Assembly: GCA_965216945.1 (NCBI GenBank)
Contig: CBDCGU010000003.1
Location: 496,001-560,000, forward strand
Length of the DNA stretch: 64,000 nucleotides
From: DATHZQ01 sp965216945
GTDB taxonomy: Bacteria > Actinomycetota > Acidimicrobiia > Spongiisociales > UBA5794
Direction: 5' to 3'
Position 1 is the first letter of the stretch. Every line of letters begins with the position of its first letter. The position numbers and the translations under genes are program-made. Under the pieces are notes generated by a model, which saw only the letters and a list, made by a program, of their open reading frames with translations, was not told where the DNA came from and did not search any database. This document shows, in pieces, positions 1 to 8,565 of this stretch.

Positions 1-416
1 TCGGCGACGAACGCGGCGTCGACCACCGCGGACGCCGCCGGATCGTCGGCGAGGTCGACGAGATCCACGTCCACGCCCACCTTGCGGCAAACGACCTGGA
101 CGGGCCTCCCCGCGTGTTGCCACGCAAACGTCGATCTCAACGCGGGGTGGCGTGCGATCACGGTGTCCCATGCTCGTTGGAACGGTTCGAGCTCCAGCGG
201 TCCATCGATCTCGATTCGCTGCTGGACGATGTAGAGGTCGTCGGCGCTCGAACCGGCGGCGTGGAACAGCATGGCCTCCTGCACCGGAGACACCCCGTGG
301 ACGTCCTCGATGGAGCCGGACATACCGAGTACCGCATCGAGGCGACGCGCCACGCTTGCAAGATCCGCCGCACTGATCGAGCTCGAGTCCGGCCCCAGAG
401 CTGTCGCTGGGCGCAT
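1..416 (-). CDS. NRPS condensation domain, N-terminal part (partial, runs off left edge)
   Basis: This is the 5' end of a nonribosomal peptide synthetase; the rest lies left of the window. From the ATG at 416 the protein has about 28 linker residues, then a condensation-domain start: a VSPVQEAMLFH block, a QQRIEIDGPL strand, and the segment AWDTVIARHPALRSTF, which matches the C1/C2 region of C domains (the family pattern is LSPMQEGML then W..LI.RHP.LRT.F). A GGGGA stretch five bases upstream supports this ATG; a GTG at 428 is an alternative. The catalytic HHxxxDG motif would lie beyond the edge, so activity cannot be judged. The gene is divergent from the phosphopantetheinyl transferase 160 bp away, which is the enzyme needed to prime its carrier domains. 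Because the protein starts directly with a C domain, it is likely to receive an acyl or peptidyl group from another protein. Confidence 0.85.
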   Translation of the reverse strand, partial: MRPATALGPDSSSISAADLASVARRLDAVLGMSGSIEDVHGVSPVQEAMLFHAAGSSADDLYIVQQRIEIDGPLELEPFQRAWDTVIARHPALRSTFAWQHAGRPVQVVCRKVGVDVDLVDLADDPAASAVVDAAFVA

Positions 417-575
417 CGCGATCCCCACACTGTCCCGGACGGGTCGGTCCCCTCCTGTGGACGATCGTAGGGTCCGCCGTCTCACTACGGGACCGATTCC
501 GCCGAACTCTCAGCCGGCCACGGTTGGCGACGAGCCGGAGTCGTGCCAACCGGGCGGCGGTAGCCTCCGCCGGCG

Positions 576-1268
576 ATGCAAGACACCGGAGATGACGGCG
601 CAGGCGCACCAGGCGTTCGGTTCCCGTTCGCCCTGCCCGCCGGGGTCGTGGTCACCGAGGTGACAGACGAAGCCGAACCCGCAACCTTGCATCCTGCCGA
701 GGAGGCGATGATCCATCCCCGGGCCACGGCGCGCCGCCGTCGCGAGTTCCGGATGGGTAGGGCCGCGGCGCACGACGCCATCGCACGGCTGGGCATGGCC
801 GACCGCCCGATCGGGCGAGGATCCCATCGGGAGCCGTTGTGGCCGCCGGACGTGGTGGGATCCATCACGCATGGTCGCGGCATCGCCTTGGCCGCCGTGG
901 CTCCCTCCGATCTGTATGCGGGGATCGGTGTCGATCTGGAACATGCCGGCCGCTACTTCGAAGGCTTGCATCACCGAATCGCATTTGGCACCGAACACGA
1001 CCGTCTCCAGGCGCTCGAGGGCGAGCAGCGACGCAAGGCGACTGTGGCGATGTTCTCGGCCAAGGAGAGCATCTACAAGGCCCTCTTCCCCACCATCGGG
1101 CGCTACTTCGGATTCGAAGCAGCAGTTCTCTCCCCTGGGTCTGCCGCGGGGACGCTCGTCGCAGAGCTCGACGAGTCTCTCGGCGTCGAAGGCCCGTTCG
1201 AGGTGCAGTTCCGGTGGGCGGGCGATCTCGTCGCCACGGCAGTTTTCGTGACAGATCCCTTCCCATAG
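576..1268 (+). CDS. 4'-phosphopantetheinyl transferase, EntD/Sfp type
   Basis: This enzyme transfers the phosphopantetheine arm from CoA to a serine of carrier proteins in NRPS, PKS or related systems. The 230 residues show the expected order of motifs: R..EFRMGRAAAHDAI (residues 55-69), GSITH (95-99), the magnesium-binding GIGVDLE (116-122, with D120 and E122), and FSAKESIYKALFP (160-172). The length suits the EntD-like group. It lies divergently beside the NRPS gene at the left edge, so priming that synthetase, and possibly a carrier partner of the prolyl ligase at 8.6-10.2 kb, is the obvious role. No strong ribosome site precedes the ATG, so the exact start is less certain than the identity. 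Confidence 0.9.
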   Translation: MQDTGDDGAGAPGVRFPFALPAGVVVTEVTDEAEPATLHPAEEAMIHPRATARRRREFRMGRAAAHDAIARLGMADRPIGRGSHREPLWPPDVVGSITHGRGIALAAVAPSDLYAGIGVDLEHAGRYFEGLHHRIAFGTEHDRLQALEGEQRRKATVAMFSAKESIYKALFPTIGRYFGFEAAVLSPGSAAGTLVAELDESLGVEGPFEVQFRWAGDLVATAVFVTDPFP

Positions 1269-1328
1269 CCAAATGGCCGTGACTAACTTCGTGCACAGCG
1301 CCGGCACGAGGGAGACGAGGGGGGCGCC

Positions 1329-2696
1329 ATGCATCTTCTGCTGCGGAGGATCGGAGCCTTCCTGATCGTCGCTGCCGTGTCGCTGCTCCCGATGGTCGGC
1401 GGGCTGGCCGCCGCCGACGCTCACACGGGCACGCAGAGCTACGTGTACCTGGACATCTTCGACGACACGATCGCGGGCAACGTCCAGTACCCGGTGGCGG
1501 ACCTCAACCAGATCCTCGGGCTCTCGATCCCGCAGGATCGGCAGGGTGCATTCGATGCGATGTCGGCGAACCTGGACGAGCTCCAGGCGTACACCGACGA
1601 GCACTTCGCCCTCGGCAACGGAACCGTGACGTGGGCGATCGAGTACACAGGCCACCGGATTCTCGAGATCTCGGCCGGAACCTATGCCATCCTCGAGTTC
1701 GAGGTGGCCGATCGGCTCGACCCCGTGCCGCGGGAGTTCTCCGTCGATTTCTCAGCGGTGATCACGGAAATTCCCGACCGGGATGCGCTCCTGCTGATCG
1801 CCAACGACTGGGCCTCGGGCACATTCCGCAACGACGGCGACTCGCTGTTGCGCTACACCGCCGACAACACCTCGCAGGTGGTGTCCCTCGACGAAGCGTC
1901 GTGGGTCAAGGGCATGACGGCGGTGGTCGGCCTCGGCGTGGAACACATCCGCATCGGCTCCGATCACATCCTCTTCGTACTCGCTCTCGTGCTCCCGTCG
2001 GTGCTGATCTTCCGTCGACCGGAGGGCTGGCTGCCGGCCCGCACGTTCGGCAGCAGCCTGTGGCGGGTTCTGAAGATCGTCACGATGTTCACGGTCGCCC
2101 ACTCGATCACGCTTGCGCTGGGAGGGTTCGAGATCGTCGAGCTCCCGCCGCGGCTCGTGGAGGCCGTGATCGCGATCTCGATCGCCCTCGCGGCGCTGCA
2201 CAACATCAGGCCGATGTTCGTCAACAAGGAGTGGCTGCTCGCATTCGGATTCGGGCTCTTCCACGGCTTCGGCTTCGCCGGCTTGCTCTCCGAGCTCGGT
2301 CTCGACCGCAGCAACCGAATCGCCTCGCTGCTCGGTTTCAACGTGGGTATCGAACTGGGCCAGATGGTCATCATCCTGCTGATCTTCCCGGCGCTGTTCC
2401 TGATGCGCCGCACCCGGCCGTACCTCGCCGTCATGTACACCGGTTCGGCGATCCTGGCGCTTGTGGCACTCGGCTGGGCCCTCGAGCGGGTGTTCGGCCT
2501 CGAATCGACGGTGAGCACGCTGGTGGATCCGATCCTCGATTGGCCTCGCTCGCTCTACATCGCGATGGGCGTGACGGCGATCGCCGCCATCATGTACTGG
2601 TTCGAGCGATCCAGACATCGGCTGCTACCACTCCCGGCGGACCAGCCGGCGGGGCAACCGGACCCGATCGTGTCGAGCAACCGCGTGCGCCGGTAG
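1329..2696 (+). CDS. HupE/UreJ-family membrane protein with large extracytoplasmic N-terminal domain
   Basis: This is a membrane protein of the HupE/UreJ_2 family, whose better known members are linked to nickel or cobalt supply; the substrate here is unknown. A signal peptide covers about residues 1-31, followed by a soluble domain of about 160 residues and then six or seven membrane spans. Family hallmarks are the histidine/aspartate motif HIRIGSDHILF (206-216), TVAHSITLAL (255-264) and FGLFHGFGFAGLL (308-320). A GAGGGGGG stretch just upstream supports the ATG. The long N-terminal domain is common in HupE-like proteins of environmental bacteria. No urease or hydrogenase gene is visible nearby, so a metal role is family-based inference. 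It converges on the SGNH-like gene with a 16-bp gap. Confidence 0.8.
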   Translation: MHLLLRRIGAFLIVAAVSLLPMVGGLAAADAHTGTQSYVYLDIFDDTIAGNVQYPVADLNQILGLSIPQDRQGAFDAMSANLDELQAYTDEHFALGNGTVTWAIEYTGHRILEISAGTYAILEFEVADRLDPVPREFSVDFSAVITEIPDRDALLLIANDWASGTFRNDGDSLLRYTADNTSQVVSLDEASWVKGMTAVVGLGVEHIRIGSDHILFVLALVLPSVLIFRRPEGWLPARTFGSSLWRVLKIVTMFTVAHSITLALGGFEIVELPPRLVEAVIAISIALAALHNIRPMFVNKEWLLAFGFGLFHGFGFAGLLSELGLDRSNRIASLLGFNVGIELGQMVIILLIFPALFLMRRTRPYLAVMYTGSAILALVALGWALERVFGLESTVSTLVDPILDWPRSLYIAMGVTAIAAIMYWFERSRHRLLPLPADQPAGQPDPIVSSNRVRR

Positions 2697-2712
2697 CCGC
2701 ACACCCGCGCCA

Positions 2713-3693
2713 TCAGACCGAAGCCGGCAGCAGCCGTGTCTCGATGAGCGTACTGGCTACCTGGCCCCCGATCGCAAGCCTCTGTTCGGCGGTGTAGTGC
2801 ACGAAGTCGCCCATGCCCGTGACGCCGTCGCGCTTCGTCAGCGTATCGATGTCGAGGATGGGGAACTCCAGCGACCGCGACAGCTCCACGAGACCCAGCA
2901 CGAACTCACGGCGGCGGGAGGTGTGGGGGCTGTGGGAGAGCCGGTAGTCGAACGTCGTGATCCCGGGATCCACGACGAGGGCGTTCGCCACGATGACCTC
3001 GGCGCCGACCTGTGTTCGCAGGAGCGTGATGATGCGCTCGAAGTTCGCCAGCGATTCGGCGACGCCGATGCGGCCGATCTTCTTGAAGTTGGCGGCGAAC
3101 CACTTGACCTTGTCGAGATCGCCGAGGACCTTCTGCAGGTCGCTCCCCAGCCAGAATCCACCCGGGTCGAGCAGGTAGCCGTGCTCGCGGTGACGGTACA
3201 TGGTCCGCACCATGTCCGGGGCGATCGAGAGCACAACCACGTTCTTGGCGAACTCGCCGAGGTGCTCGTGGTCCGGAACGCGAAATACCGGCTCGAACAG
3301 CGTTGGGGCGAAATGCTCCGGTCCCAGACCCAGCACGTCCGTGACCTCGGCGACATGCTCGGGGGCCGGCGGCGATTCGAGCCCTTGCAGGATGAAGTCG
3401 CTGCGCCCGATGGCGATGTCGCCGACGTGAACGATGGCGGTCAGGCCAGGGGCCTCGTTACGGAGCGAACGTCCGGCGGGAACGATCGCATCGAGATCGC
3501 AGCCCCCGTAGGCGTAGACACCAAACCGCCGCTCGAGAGATCCATCGATGACGCAGGCGTCCGTGCGGATCATGAAGCCTCGAGACTTCAGACGTCTGCG
3601 GTTGGCGGCGGCCCGCAGCTGTCGCTCGACGACCGAGTTGGTCCCGAGTCCCTTCCTCATCACTCTGACGGCCTGTTTGCCGATGCCTGCCAC
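2713..3693 (-). CDS. SGNH/GDSL-like protein
   Basis: I do not recognise a named family. The 326-residue protein resembles SGNH-type esterases or acyl transferases: a GGCDLDA turn near the N-terminus, a central strand NVVVLSIAPDMV, a later VIVANALVVDP segment, and a C-terminal MGDFVHYTAEQ that looks like the block V Asp-His pair. There is no signal peptide or membrane span. The first SGNH block would have Cys where Ser is usual, so catalysis is uncertain. It starts with GTG at 3693, five bases after the stop of the gene before it, so the two are probably co-transcribed. That neighbour looks like a second SGNH-type protein. Divergent sulfotransferase and glycosyltransferase genes suggest a role in modifying a glycan or secondary metabolite, which is inference. 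Confidence 0.45.
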   Translation of the reverse strand: MAGIGKQAVRVMRKGLGTNSVVERQLRAAANRRRLKSRGFMIRTDACVIDGSLERRFGVYAYGGCDLDAIVPAGRSLRNEAPGLTAIVHVGDIAIGRSDFILQGLESPPAPEHVAEVTDVLGLGPEHFAPTLFEPVFRVPDHEHLGEFAKNVVVLSIAPDMVRTMYRHREHGYLLDPGGFWLGSDLQKVLGDLDKVKWFAANFKKIGRIGVAESLANFERIITLLRTQVGAEVIVANALVVDPGITTFDYRLSHSPHTSRRREFVLGLVELSRSLEFPILDIDTLTKRDGVTGMGDFVHYTAEQRLAIGGQVASTLIETRLLPASV

Positions 3694-3698
3694 GTCGC

Positions 3699-4820
3699 CT
3701 ACTTCACTCTGATCCCGATGCGGAACGGCGGCACTCCGCCATCCAAGTCGTCGACGCCGACGGGCTCCACCGATGCGTCCGTGACCATCACACCAACCGT
3801 CTGCCCAACCTCGACCTCGGCGCCGTCGGCGACGGCCACACTCGCCACGCGCCCGGAGTCGGCGGCCAGCACCGTCAGGCTCATCGAGCGGTTCGTCTCC
3901 TGTGCGGCGTAGTCGAGTCGATGCACGAGGTTCTCGAACGTCAGGTCGAACAGCGGAGCACCGCGCTCGACGTCGCTACCGGCCGTCACGTGCCAAACGT
4001 CGATCCTTCCCAGCGACGTGCGCCGGTCGTAGGCCGGTACGTCGAGCCTCATGACGTCACCTTCGAAGGACAGACCGGCTACACCGAGCTCGATGATGGC
4101 GTTCATCGCCTCCTCGGCGATCACGGCAGAGGCCTCGCCGCTGTAGGTCCCGGGATCGTGGACAGCCCTGTCGCCGCCGTATTCGGCGATGATGCGGTCG
4201 ACGTCGATCACCGCACAGCCCGCGGCCGATGCCGCACGTTCCAGTTCGAGGTCCAGCCGGTGGGCGCGGATCGGCCAGACCTCTGCGGAGAAGTCGTATC
4301 GCACCCCGGCCGGGTCATAGGTGGACACGTTGAGGACGGCAAGAACGGCGTCGTCCGCCACGGCCGCGGCAATGGCCGTGAGCGCGCTCGCCGAGTCGGC
4401 CGGGGTCGGTGCCGGCGTGAGCTCGAAGTGATCCGAGAGCCACGAGCGCTGCTCCCCATCCCACGCCCGGTCCCGGTTGGGCGGTGGCTGGACGAGGAAC
4501 CCGCCCTCCCGGTGCCGCCACACGTCCGACCGCAGCTCGTCGAGCACCGTCAGAACCCCTAGCGCCGGCCCCGGTGCGCTGAGAGCCGTCCGGAACTGTG
4601 CAGCGAACCAAGGCCGCAGTCCGGGTGGCACGGAGATGTCGGGCGCATGGCCCTCCGCCTCGAGCCGCTGCAGCACGACGTCGAGCCGACCGGCCGGTTC
4701 GCGCACGACGTCCGCCGGCGACCCGACTGCCGAAAGCCGAGATTCGAGCCACCCGGGTCTCCCGAGCGATAGGGCGATATCGGCTCCCTGCGTCAACACG
4801 ACGTGGGGATGGACGCTCAT
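3699..4820 (-). CDS. SGNH-like protein with C-terminal biotinyl/lipoyl-like domain
   Basis: This is a two-part protein of 373 residues. The first 230 or so resemble the SGNH-like product of the next gene: a VLAVLNVSTYDPAGV strand, a CAVIDVDRIIAEYGG segment, and HDPGTYSGEASAVIAEE near the end of the domain. The last 100 residues have the two half-repeats of a biotinyl/lipoyl fold: VWHVTAGSDVERGAPLFDL and GRVASVAVADGAEVEVGQTV. The hairpin that normally carries the modified lysine (DKA or MKM) is replaced by a longer segment, NLVHRLDYAAQETN, with no lysine, so it is unlikely to carry biotin or lipoate. The ATG at 4820 is the only sensible start. It heads the two-gene unit and faces the sulfotransferase gene. 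Confidence 0.5.
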   Translation of the reverse strand: MSVHPHVVLTQGADIALSLGRPGWLESRLSAVGSPADVVREPAGRLDVVLQRLEAEGHAPDISVPPGLRPWFAAQFRTALSAPGPALGVLTVLDELRSDVWRHREGGFLVQPPPNRDRAWDGEQRSWLSDHFELTPAPTPADSASALTAIAAAVADDAVLAVLNVSTYDPAGVRYDFSAEVWPIRAHRLDLELERAASAAGCAVIDVDRIIAEYGGDRAVHDPGTYSGEASAVIAEEAMNAIIELGVAGLSFEGDVMRLDVPAYDRRTSLGRIDVWHVTAGSDVERGAPLFDLTFENLVHRLDYAAQETNRSMSLTVLAADSGRVASVAVADGAEVEVGQTVGVMVTDASVEPVGVDDLDGGVPPFRIGIRVK

Positions 4821-4935
4821 CGCGCTCTATTTAACCCGGGCTTCACCCCCGCCACGATAGGCCCGGCGGCCCAGAGCCGCGGAGGGGGGCCGCCGGTATG
4901 CTGAACGGTCTGGGACAAGAGAGGGTTTGCGCACG

Positions 4936-5877
4936 ATGGCCAAACGGAAGCTGGAGCGTGGCTTCGACACGCGCGAGGTGGCGCGTCGCAGGACGATTTG
5001 GGACAAGGGGCCGCTTGGCTACGTTCCGAACCGGTACCTGCGTCGCCCGATCAAGGTGGCGCGCGCCAGCGTCACGGTGCCTTCGATGTTGTGGCAGAGC
5101 AAGGACGGCGGTGTCCAGCATCTCCACCTTCCCGACTTTCTCGGCATCGGTGGCGCTCGGTGTGGCACGACATGGCTCCATTTCAACCTGGACGCACACC
5201 CGCACATCTGCATGCCGGCGACGAAGGAGCTGCGGTTCTGGAACAACAACCTGAGCCGCGGGCTGAAGGCCTACGCATCGAACTTCGATTGCAAGCCCGG
5301 CGACATCGCCGGAGAGATCACGCCGGCATACGGGGTGATGGATGCCTGGCGTGTCAAGCTGATGGCTCGGGTCATGCCGGATGTGCGACTGGTCTACATC
5401 ATTCGCAACCCGATCGACCGATCGTGGTCGCATCTGTCGCTGTGGGCGAGGAACCGCGGGCTCGCCGTCGAGGAGCTGACACACGACCAGATCGTCGAGG
5501 GTCTCACGTCCGACGAGTTCACTCGCAACGCAACGTACACTGAGACCTACCGGATCTACTCCGAAGCATTCAGCCGGGAGCAGATCTTCGTCGGCTTCTA
5601 CGAGGACCTGCAGCAGGAGCCGCGCAAGCTGCTGCAAGGGATATTCGAACACATCGGCGTATCGACCGATTTCGACTGGAACGAGCTTCCGATGAGCCGG
5701 CGCTTCAACTCGGGTATGGGGTATGAGGAACAGGAGCGCAGCACCACCACGACGATGCCGGACGAGTATCGAGCACTCCTCTCGAAACGATACGAGATCG
5801 AGTTGCGCCACCTCGCCCAGACGTTCCGCAGCCATGCGGAGAAATGGGCGACCGATGCTGCAGAGTTCGTACGTTGA
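4936..5877 (+). CDS. Sulfotransferase (PAPS-dependent)
   Basis: This enzyme would move a sulfuryl group from PAPS to a hydroxyl or amine of a carbohydrate or small molecule. The 5'-phosphosulfate loop is GGARCGTTWL, the 3'-phosphate site is VYIIRNPIDRSWSH, and the acidic tail region VGFYEDLQQEPRKLL is usual for this family. About 60 residues precede the core without a signal peptide, so it is cytoplasmic. The ATG at 4936 is preferred to a TTG at 4927 because the AGAGAGG ribosome site lies ten bases before the ATG and only one before the TTG. It begins a same-strand run of sulfotransferase, two GT2 enzymes and a second sulfotransferase. The acceptor cannot be read from sequence. Confidence 0.85.
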   Translation: MAKRKLERGFDTREVARRRTIWDKGPLGYVPNRYLRRPIKVARASVTVPSMLWQSKDGGVQHLHLPDFLGIGGARCGTTWLHFNLDAHPHICMPATKELRFWNNNLSRGLKAYASNFDCKPGDIAGEITPAYGVMDAWRVKLMARVMPDVRLVYIIRNPIDRSWSHLSLWARNRGLAVEELTHDQIVEGLTSDEFTRNATYTETYRIYSEAFSREQIFVGFYEDLQQEPRKLLQGIFEHIGVSTDFDWNELPMSRRFNSGMGYEEQERSTTTTMPDEYRALLSKRYEIELRHLAQTFRSHAEKWATDAAEFVR

Positions 5878-5918
5878 CCGGGCCGTAGCCAGGGCGGTAG
5901 GGCGATGGGAGTGACCAG

Positions 5919-6821
5919 GTGACCATCGGCGATATCGGGCGATCGACCGTGTCGGTCATCATCCCGAGCCACAACCGGCCTGAGCTTCTCGCCGACGCCG
6001 TCTCCTCGGTGATGGCGCAACGACACCCCGTCCAGATCCTGGTGGTCGACGACGGGTCGAGCCCACCGGTCGCCGCAAGTGGCGTGCTCGCCCGCGGTGC
6101 CGTGACGATCCTTCGCAACGACACCGCCCGGGGGCCGAGCCGGGCGCGCAACCGAGGTCTCGACGCTGCAACGGGTGATTTCGTTGCCTTTCTCGACGAC
6201 GACGATCGCTGGCTGCCGGGGAAGCTGACGGCGTGTCTCAAGGCCTTCGACGCCCACGACACGGACATCGGGGCGGTGGCGCACAAGACCGGTTACAGGG
6301 CGCCCGCGGGGATGCCCGCAACGGGGTCGAGGGTCCTCGACGACCCACTGCGCCATTTCGGTACGCATCAGACCCCCCACCCCGACTCGCTCGTCATCCG
6401 CCGCGACATCGCCGACAAGGTGCGGTTCGCCGAGGATCTCCCTGCGGCGGAGGATGTCGACTTCGCCATCGAGCTCGGCCGCATCACAAAACTGGTGCTC
6501 CTCGACGCCGTGCTGGCCGTTCATGGTGACGACGGGGCACCCTCGGCGATCGGGCTGGAGAAGCGCATCGCGGCTCGGCTGCAACTCAAGGACCGCCACA
6601 GCGATGTTCTCGGCGCCGACAATGCCGCCCGCAGCTTCTACCACGTGCGTCTGGGTCACCTGCAGCGGGGTGTCTCCAGGCCGAAGGCGATGGTCTCCTT
6701 TCTGACCGCGATCCGCCACCGGCCGACGAGCGCAACCGCTTGGAGAGGTCTCCTCACTACGGTGTTGCCTGAGGATCTGACCCGCCGGCTCAGCCTGCAG
6801 CGACGTACGGGAGGTAACTGA
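5919..6821 (+). CDS. Glycosyltransferase family 2 (GT-A fold)
   Basis: This is an inverting sugar transferase with an N-terminal GT-A domain. It shows SVIIPSHNRPELLADAVSS at the start, the VVDDGSS nucleotide-sugar motif, RNRGLDAATGDFVAFLDDDD carrying the DXD metal site, and PAAEDVDFAIELGR where the catalytic base usually sits (the ED pair). There are no membrane spans. The gene starts with GTG 41 bases after the sulfotransferase and is followed one base later by a second GT2 gene, so the run is very likely one transcript. The donor and acceptor are unknown. Confidence 0.85.
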   Translation: MTIGDIGRSTVSVIIPSHNRPELLADAVSSVMAQRHPVQILVVDDGSSPPVAASGVLARGAVTILRNDTARGPSRARNRGLDAATGDFVAFLDDDDRWLPGKLTACLKAFDAHDTDIGAVAHKTGYRAPAGMPATGSRVLDDPLRHFGTHQTPHPDSLVIRRDIADKVRFAEDLPAAEDVDFAIELGRITKLVLLDAVLAVHGDDGAPSAIGLEKRIAARLQLKDRHSDVLGADNAARSFYHVRLGHLQRGVSRPKAMVSFLTAIRHRPTSATAWRGLLTTVLPEDLTRRLSLQRRTGGN

Positions 6822-6822
6822 C

Positions 6823-7737
6823 ATGGCCAGGAGCACGCCGTGTCTCACCCTGGGCCTCCCCGTGTACAACGGCGCCGACTACCTGCGTGAGACCCTCGAC
6901 GCCGTCCTTGCCCAGACGTTCAAGGACTGGGAGCTGATCATCTCGGACAACGGCTCGACCGACGGCACGATGGACATCATCGAGGAGTATGCGGCCGCCG
7001 ACGAGCGGATCGAGTACCGCGTTCACCCGAACAACGTCGGGGCGCACCGCAACTACAACTCGATCGTCCCCCATGCCACCGGCACATACTTCAAATGGCT
7101 GGCGCATGACGACCTGATGGCGCCCACGTACCTCGAGCGCTGTATCGAGATCTTGGAGCAGCGGCCGGACGTCGTGCTCGCCTTTGCCGCCACCGACCGT
7201 ATCGACGAGGACGGCAACAAGATCAGCGAGCTACGCAGCACCATGAGCTATGACTCCGACTCCCCCTACGAGCGGCTCCGCGCCTACATCGGCGATCGGA
7301 TGAAGGTGCCCCAGATCTTCGGCGTCATGCGGCGGTCGACTCTGGTGAAGACCGCCCTGCTGCGCAGCTACGGCGCCTCGGATTTCACCTTCCTCGAGGA
7401 GATGGCGATGCGCGGTCGTTTTGCCTACATCGATGAGCCACTGTTCCTATACCGCATCCACACCAGGCGCTTCAGCGCGGCGACGCCGGAAGAGCAGGCG
7501 GCGTGGTTCAACCCGGCGCAGAAGGCGCCGATGATGTCGGAGTGGAGCCAGCTCGGTGGTTTGCTCGACTCGGTCCGGCGCGTCCCGATGGGCATGTGGG
7601 ACAAGCTCAGGGCTGTGGCATTCGCCGGCTGGTGGGCCGTGCGCCACGCCGCCGGCTTGGCCAACGATCTGTGGAATCGCGGCAACTACGAGGTACGCCG
7701 CTTGACGGCCCGGGCCGGCCCCACCAGGTCGGGTTGA
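6823..7737 (+). CDS. Glycosyltransferase family 2
   Basis: A second GT-A enzyme of 304 residues, distinct from its neighbour. It carries LGLPVYNGADYLRETLDA, the donor site ISDNGSTDGTMDII, the metal site KWLAHDDLM, and FLEEMAMRGRFAYIDEPL towards the C-terminal part, where the base is expected. A GGGAGG ribosome site sits eight bases before the ATG, inside the end of the preceding gene. The close packing with the sulfotransferase genes on both sides suggests that the sugars added by the two GT2 enzymes become sulfated, or that one product carries both. That is inference from gene order. Confidence 0.85.
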   Translation: MARSTPCLTLGLPVYNGADYLRETLDAVLAQTFKDWELIISDNGSTDGTMDIIEEYAAADERIEYRVHPNNVGAHRNYNSIVPHATGTYFKWLAHDDLMAPTYLERCIEILEQRPDVVLAFAATDRIDEDGNKISELRSTMSYDSDSPYERLRAYIGDRMKVPQIFGVMRRSTLVKTALLRSYGASDFTFLEEMAMRGRFAYIDEPLFLYRIHTRRFSAATPEEQAAWFNPAQKAPMMSEWSQLGGLLDSVRRVPMGMWDKLRAVAFAGWWAVRHAAGLANDLWNRGNYEVRRLTARAGPTRSG

Positions 7738-7741
7738 GCCG

Positions 7742-8548
7742 ATGGCTCGACTTCCCACGTACATCATCGCCGGGGCGATGCGCTGCGGTACCACCGCACT
7801 CAACAGCTATCTGCGGGCACATCCGGATATCGCCGTGTCGTCGTCGAAAGAGGTTCATTTCTTCGATTCGAAGTTCGACCTGGGCCTCGACTGGTACCGG
7901 GAGCAGTTCCCGGGCAGCGACGGTGCCGTCGCAGTCGGCGAGGCAACGCCCAACTACATGTTCCGACCCAACGCCCTGGAGCGACTGCGCACGACGCTGC
8001 CCGATGTGAAGCTCGTATTGGTGCTGCGCAACCCGGCGGATCGGGCGTACTCGCATTACTGGCACGACAGGACGCGGGACAAGACCGACGGCGAGTTCGC
8101 CGAGGTCGTGGCGCGGGAGCTGGCGGGCGAGGACATCGGTCCCGCCGCCTATGTCGATCGCGGGCGCTACCGGTGGCAAGTCGAGGAGATCCTGCAACGG
8201 TTCCCCGCCGAGAACCTGCACGTGCAGGCCTTCGAGCACCTGAAGGGGGACCCGGTTCGGGTGTACTCGGAAGTCTGCGAGTTCATCGGGGTCGACCCGA
8301 CGTTCCGCCCGGAGCGACTCGGGGCGCCGGTGAATGCCTACACCGAGTTCCGCTCACTCAGAGTGCGCGATTGGGCCCGCAGGCTCCCGAAGAAGGGGCA
8401 GAATCTGGTGGCGCGGCTCAACCGCAGGGAAGCGGCGGGTTACCCGCCGATGGACCAGACAGTGCGCGACAAGCTCAACGCCGAGTTTGCTGCCGCCAAC
8501 GAGGGCTTGAGCGAGCTGGTGGGCCGGGAACTGCCGGGCTGGAAGTAG
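7742..8548 (+). CDS. Sulfotransferase, heparan N-sulfotransferase/NodH-like
   Basis: A compact 268-residue PAPS-dependent sulfotransferase. The 5' site is GAMRCGTTALNSYL, followed by KEVHFFDSKFD, which is typical of the carbohydrate sulfotransferase group (KEP.FFD.... in many members), then GEATPNYMF and the 3'-phosphate site VLVLRNPADRAYSHYWH. It begins four bases after the GT2 gene and ends the run, converging with the adenylation enzyme gene 17 bases away. Compared with the sulfotransferase at 4.9 kb it is shorter and looks like a different subfamily, so two positions or two acceptors are likely. Confidence 0.88.
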   Translation: MARLPTYIIAGAMRCGTTALNSYLRAHPDIAVSSSKEVHFFDSKFDLGLDWYREQFPGSDGAVAVGEATPNYMFRPNALERLRTTLPDVKLVLVLRNPADRAYSHYWHDRTRDKTDGEFAEVVARELAGEDIGPAAYVDRGRYRWQVEEILQRFPAENLHVQAFEHLKGDPVRVYSEVCEFIGVDPTFRPERLGAPVNAYTEFRSLRVRDWARRLPKKGQNLVARLNRREAAGYPPMDQTVRDKLNAEFAAANEGLSELVGRELPGWK

Positions 8549-8565
8549 GCAGAGGACAGCGGCGA

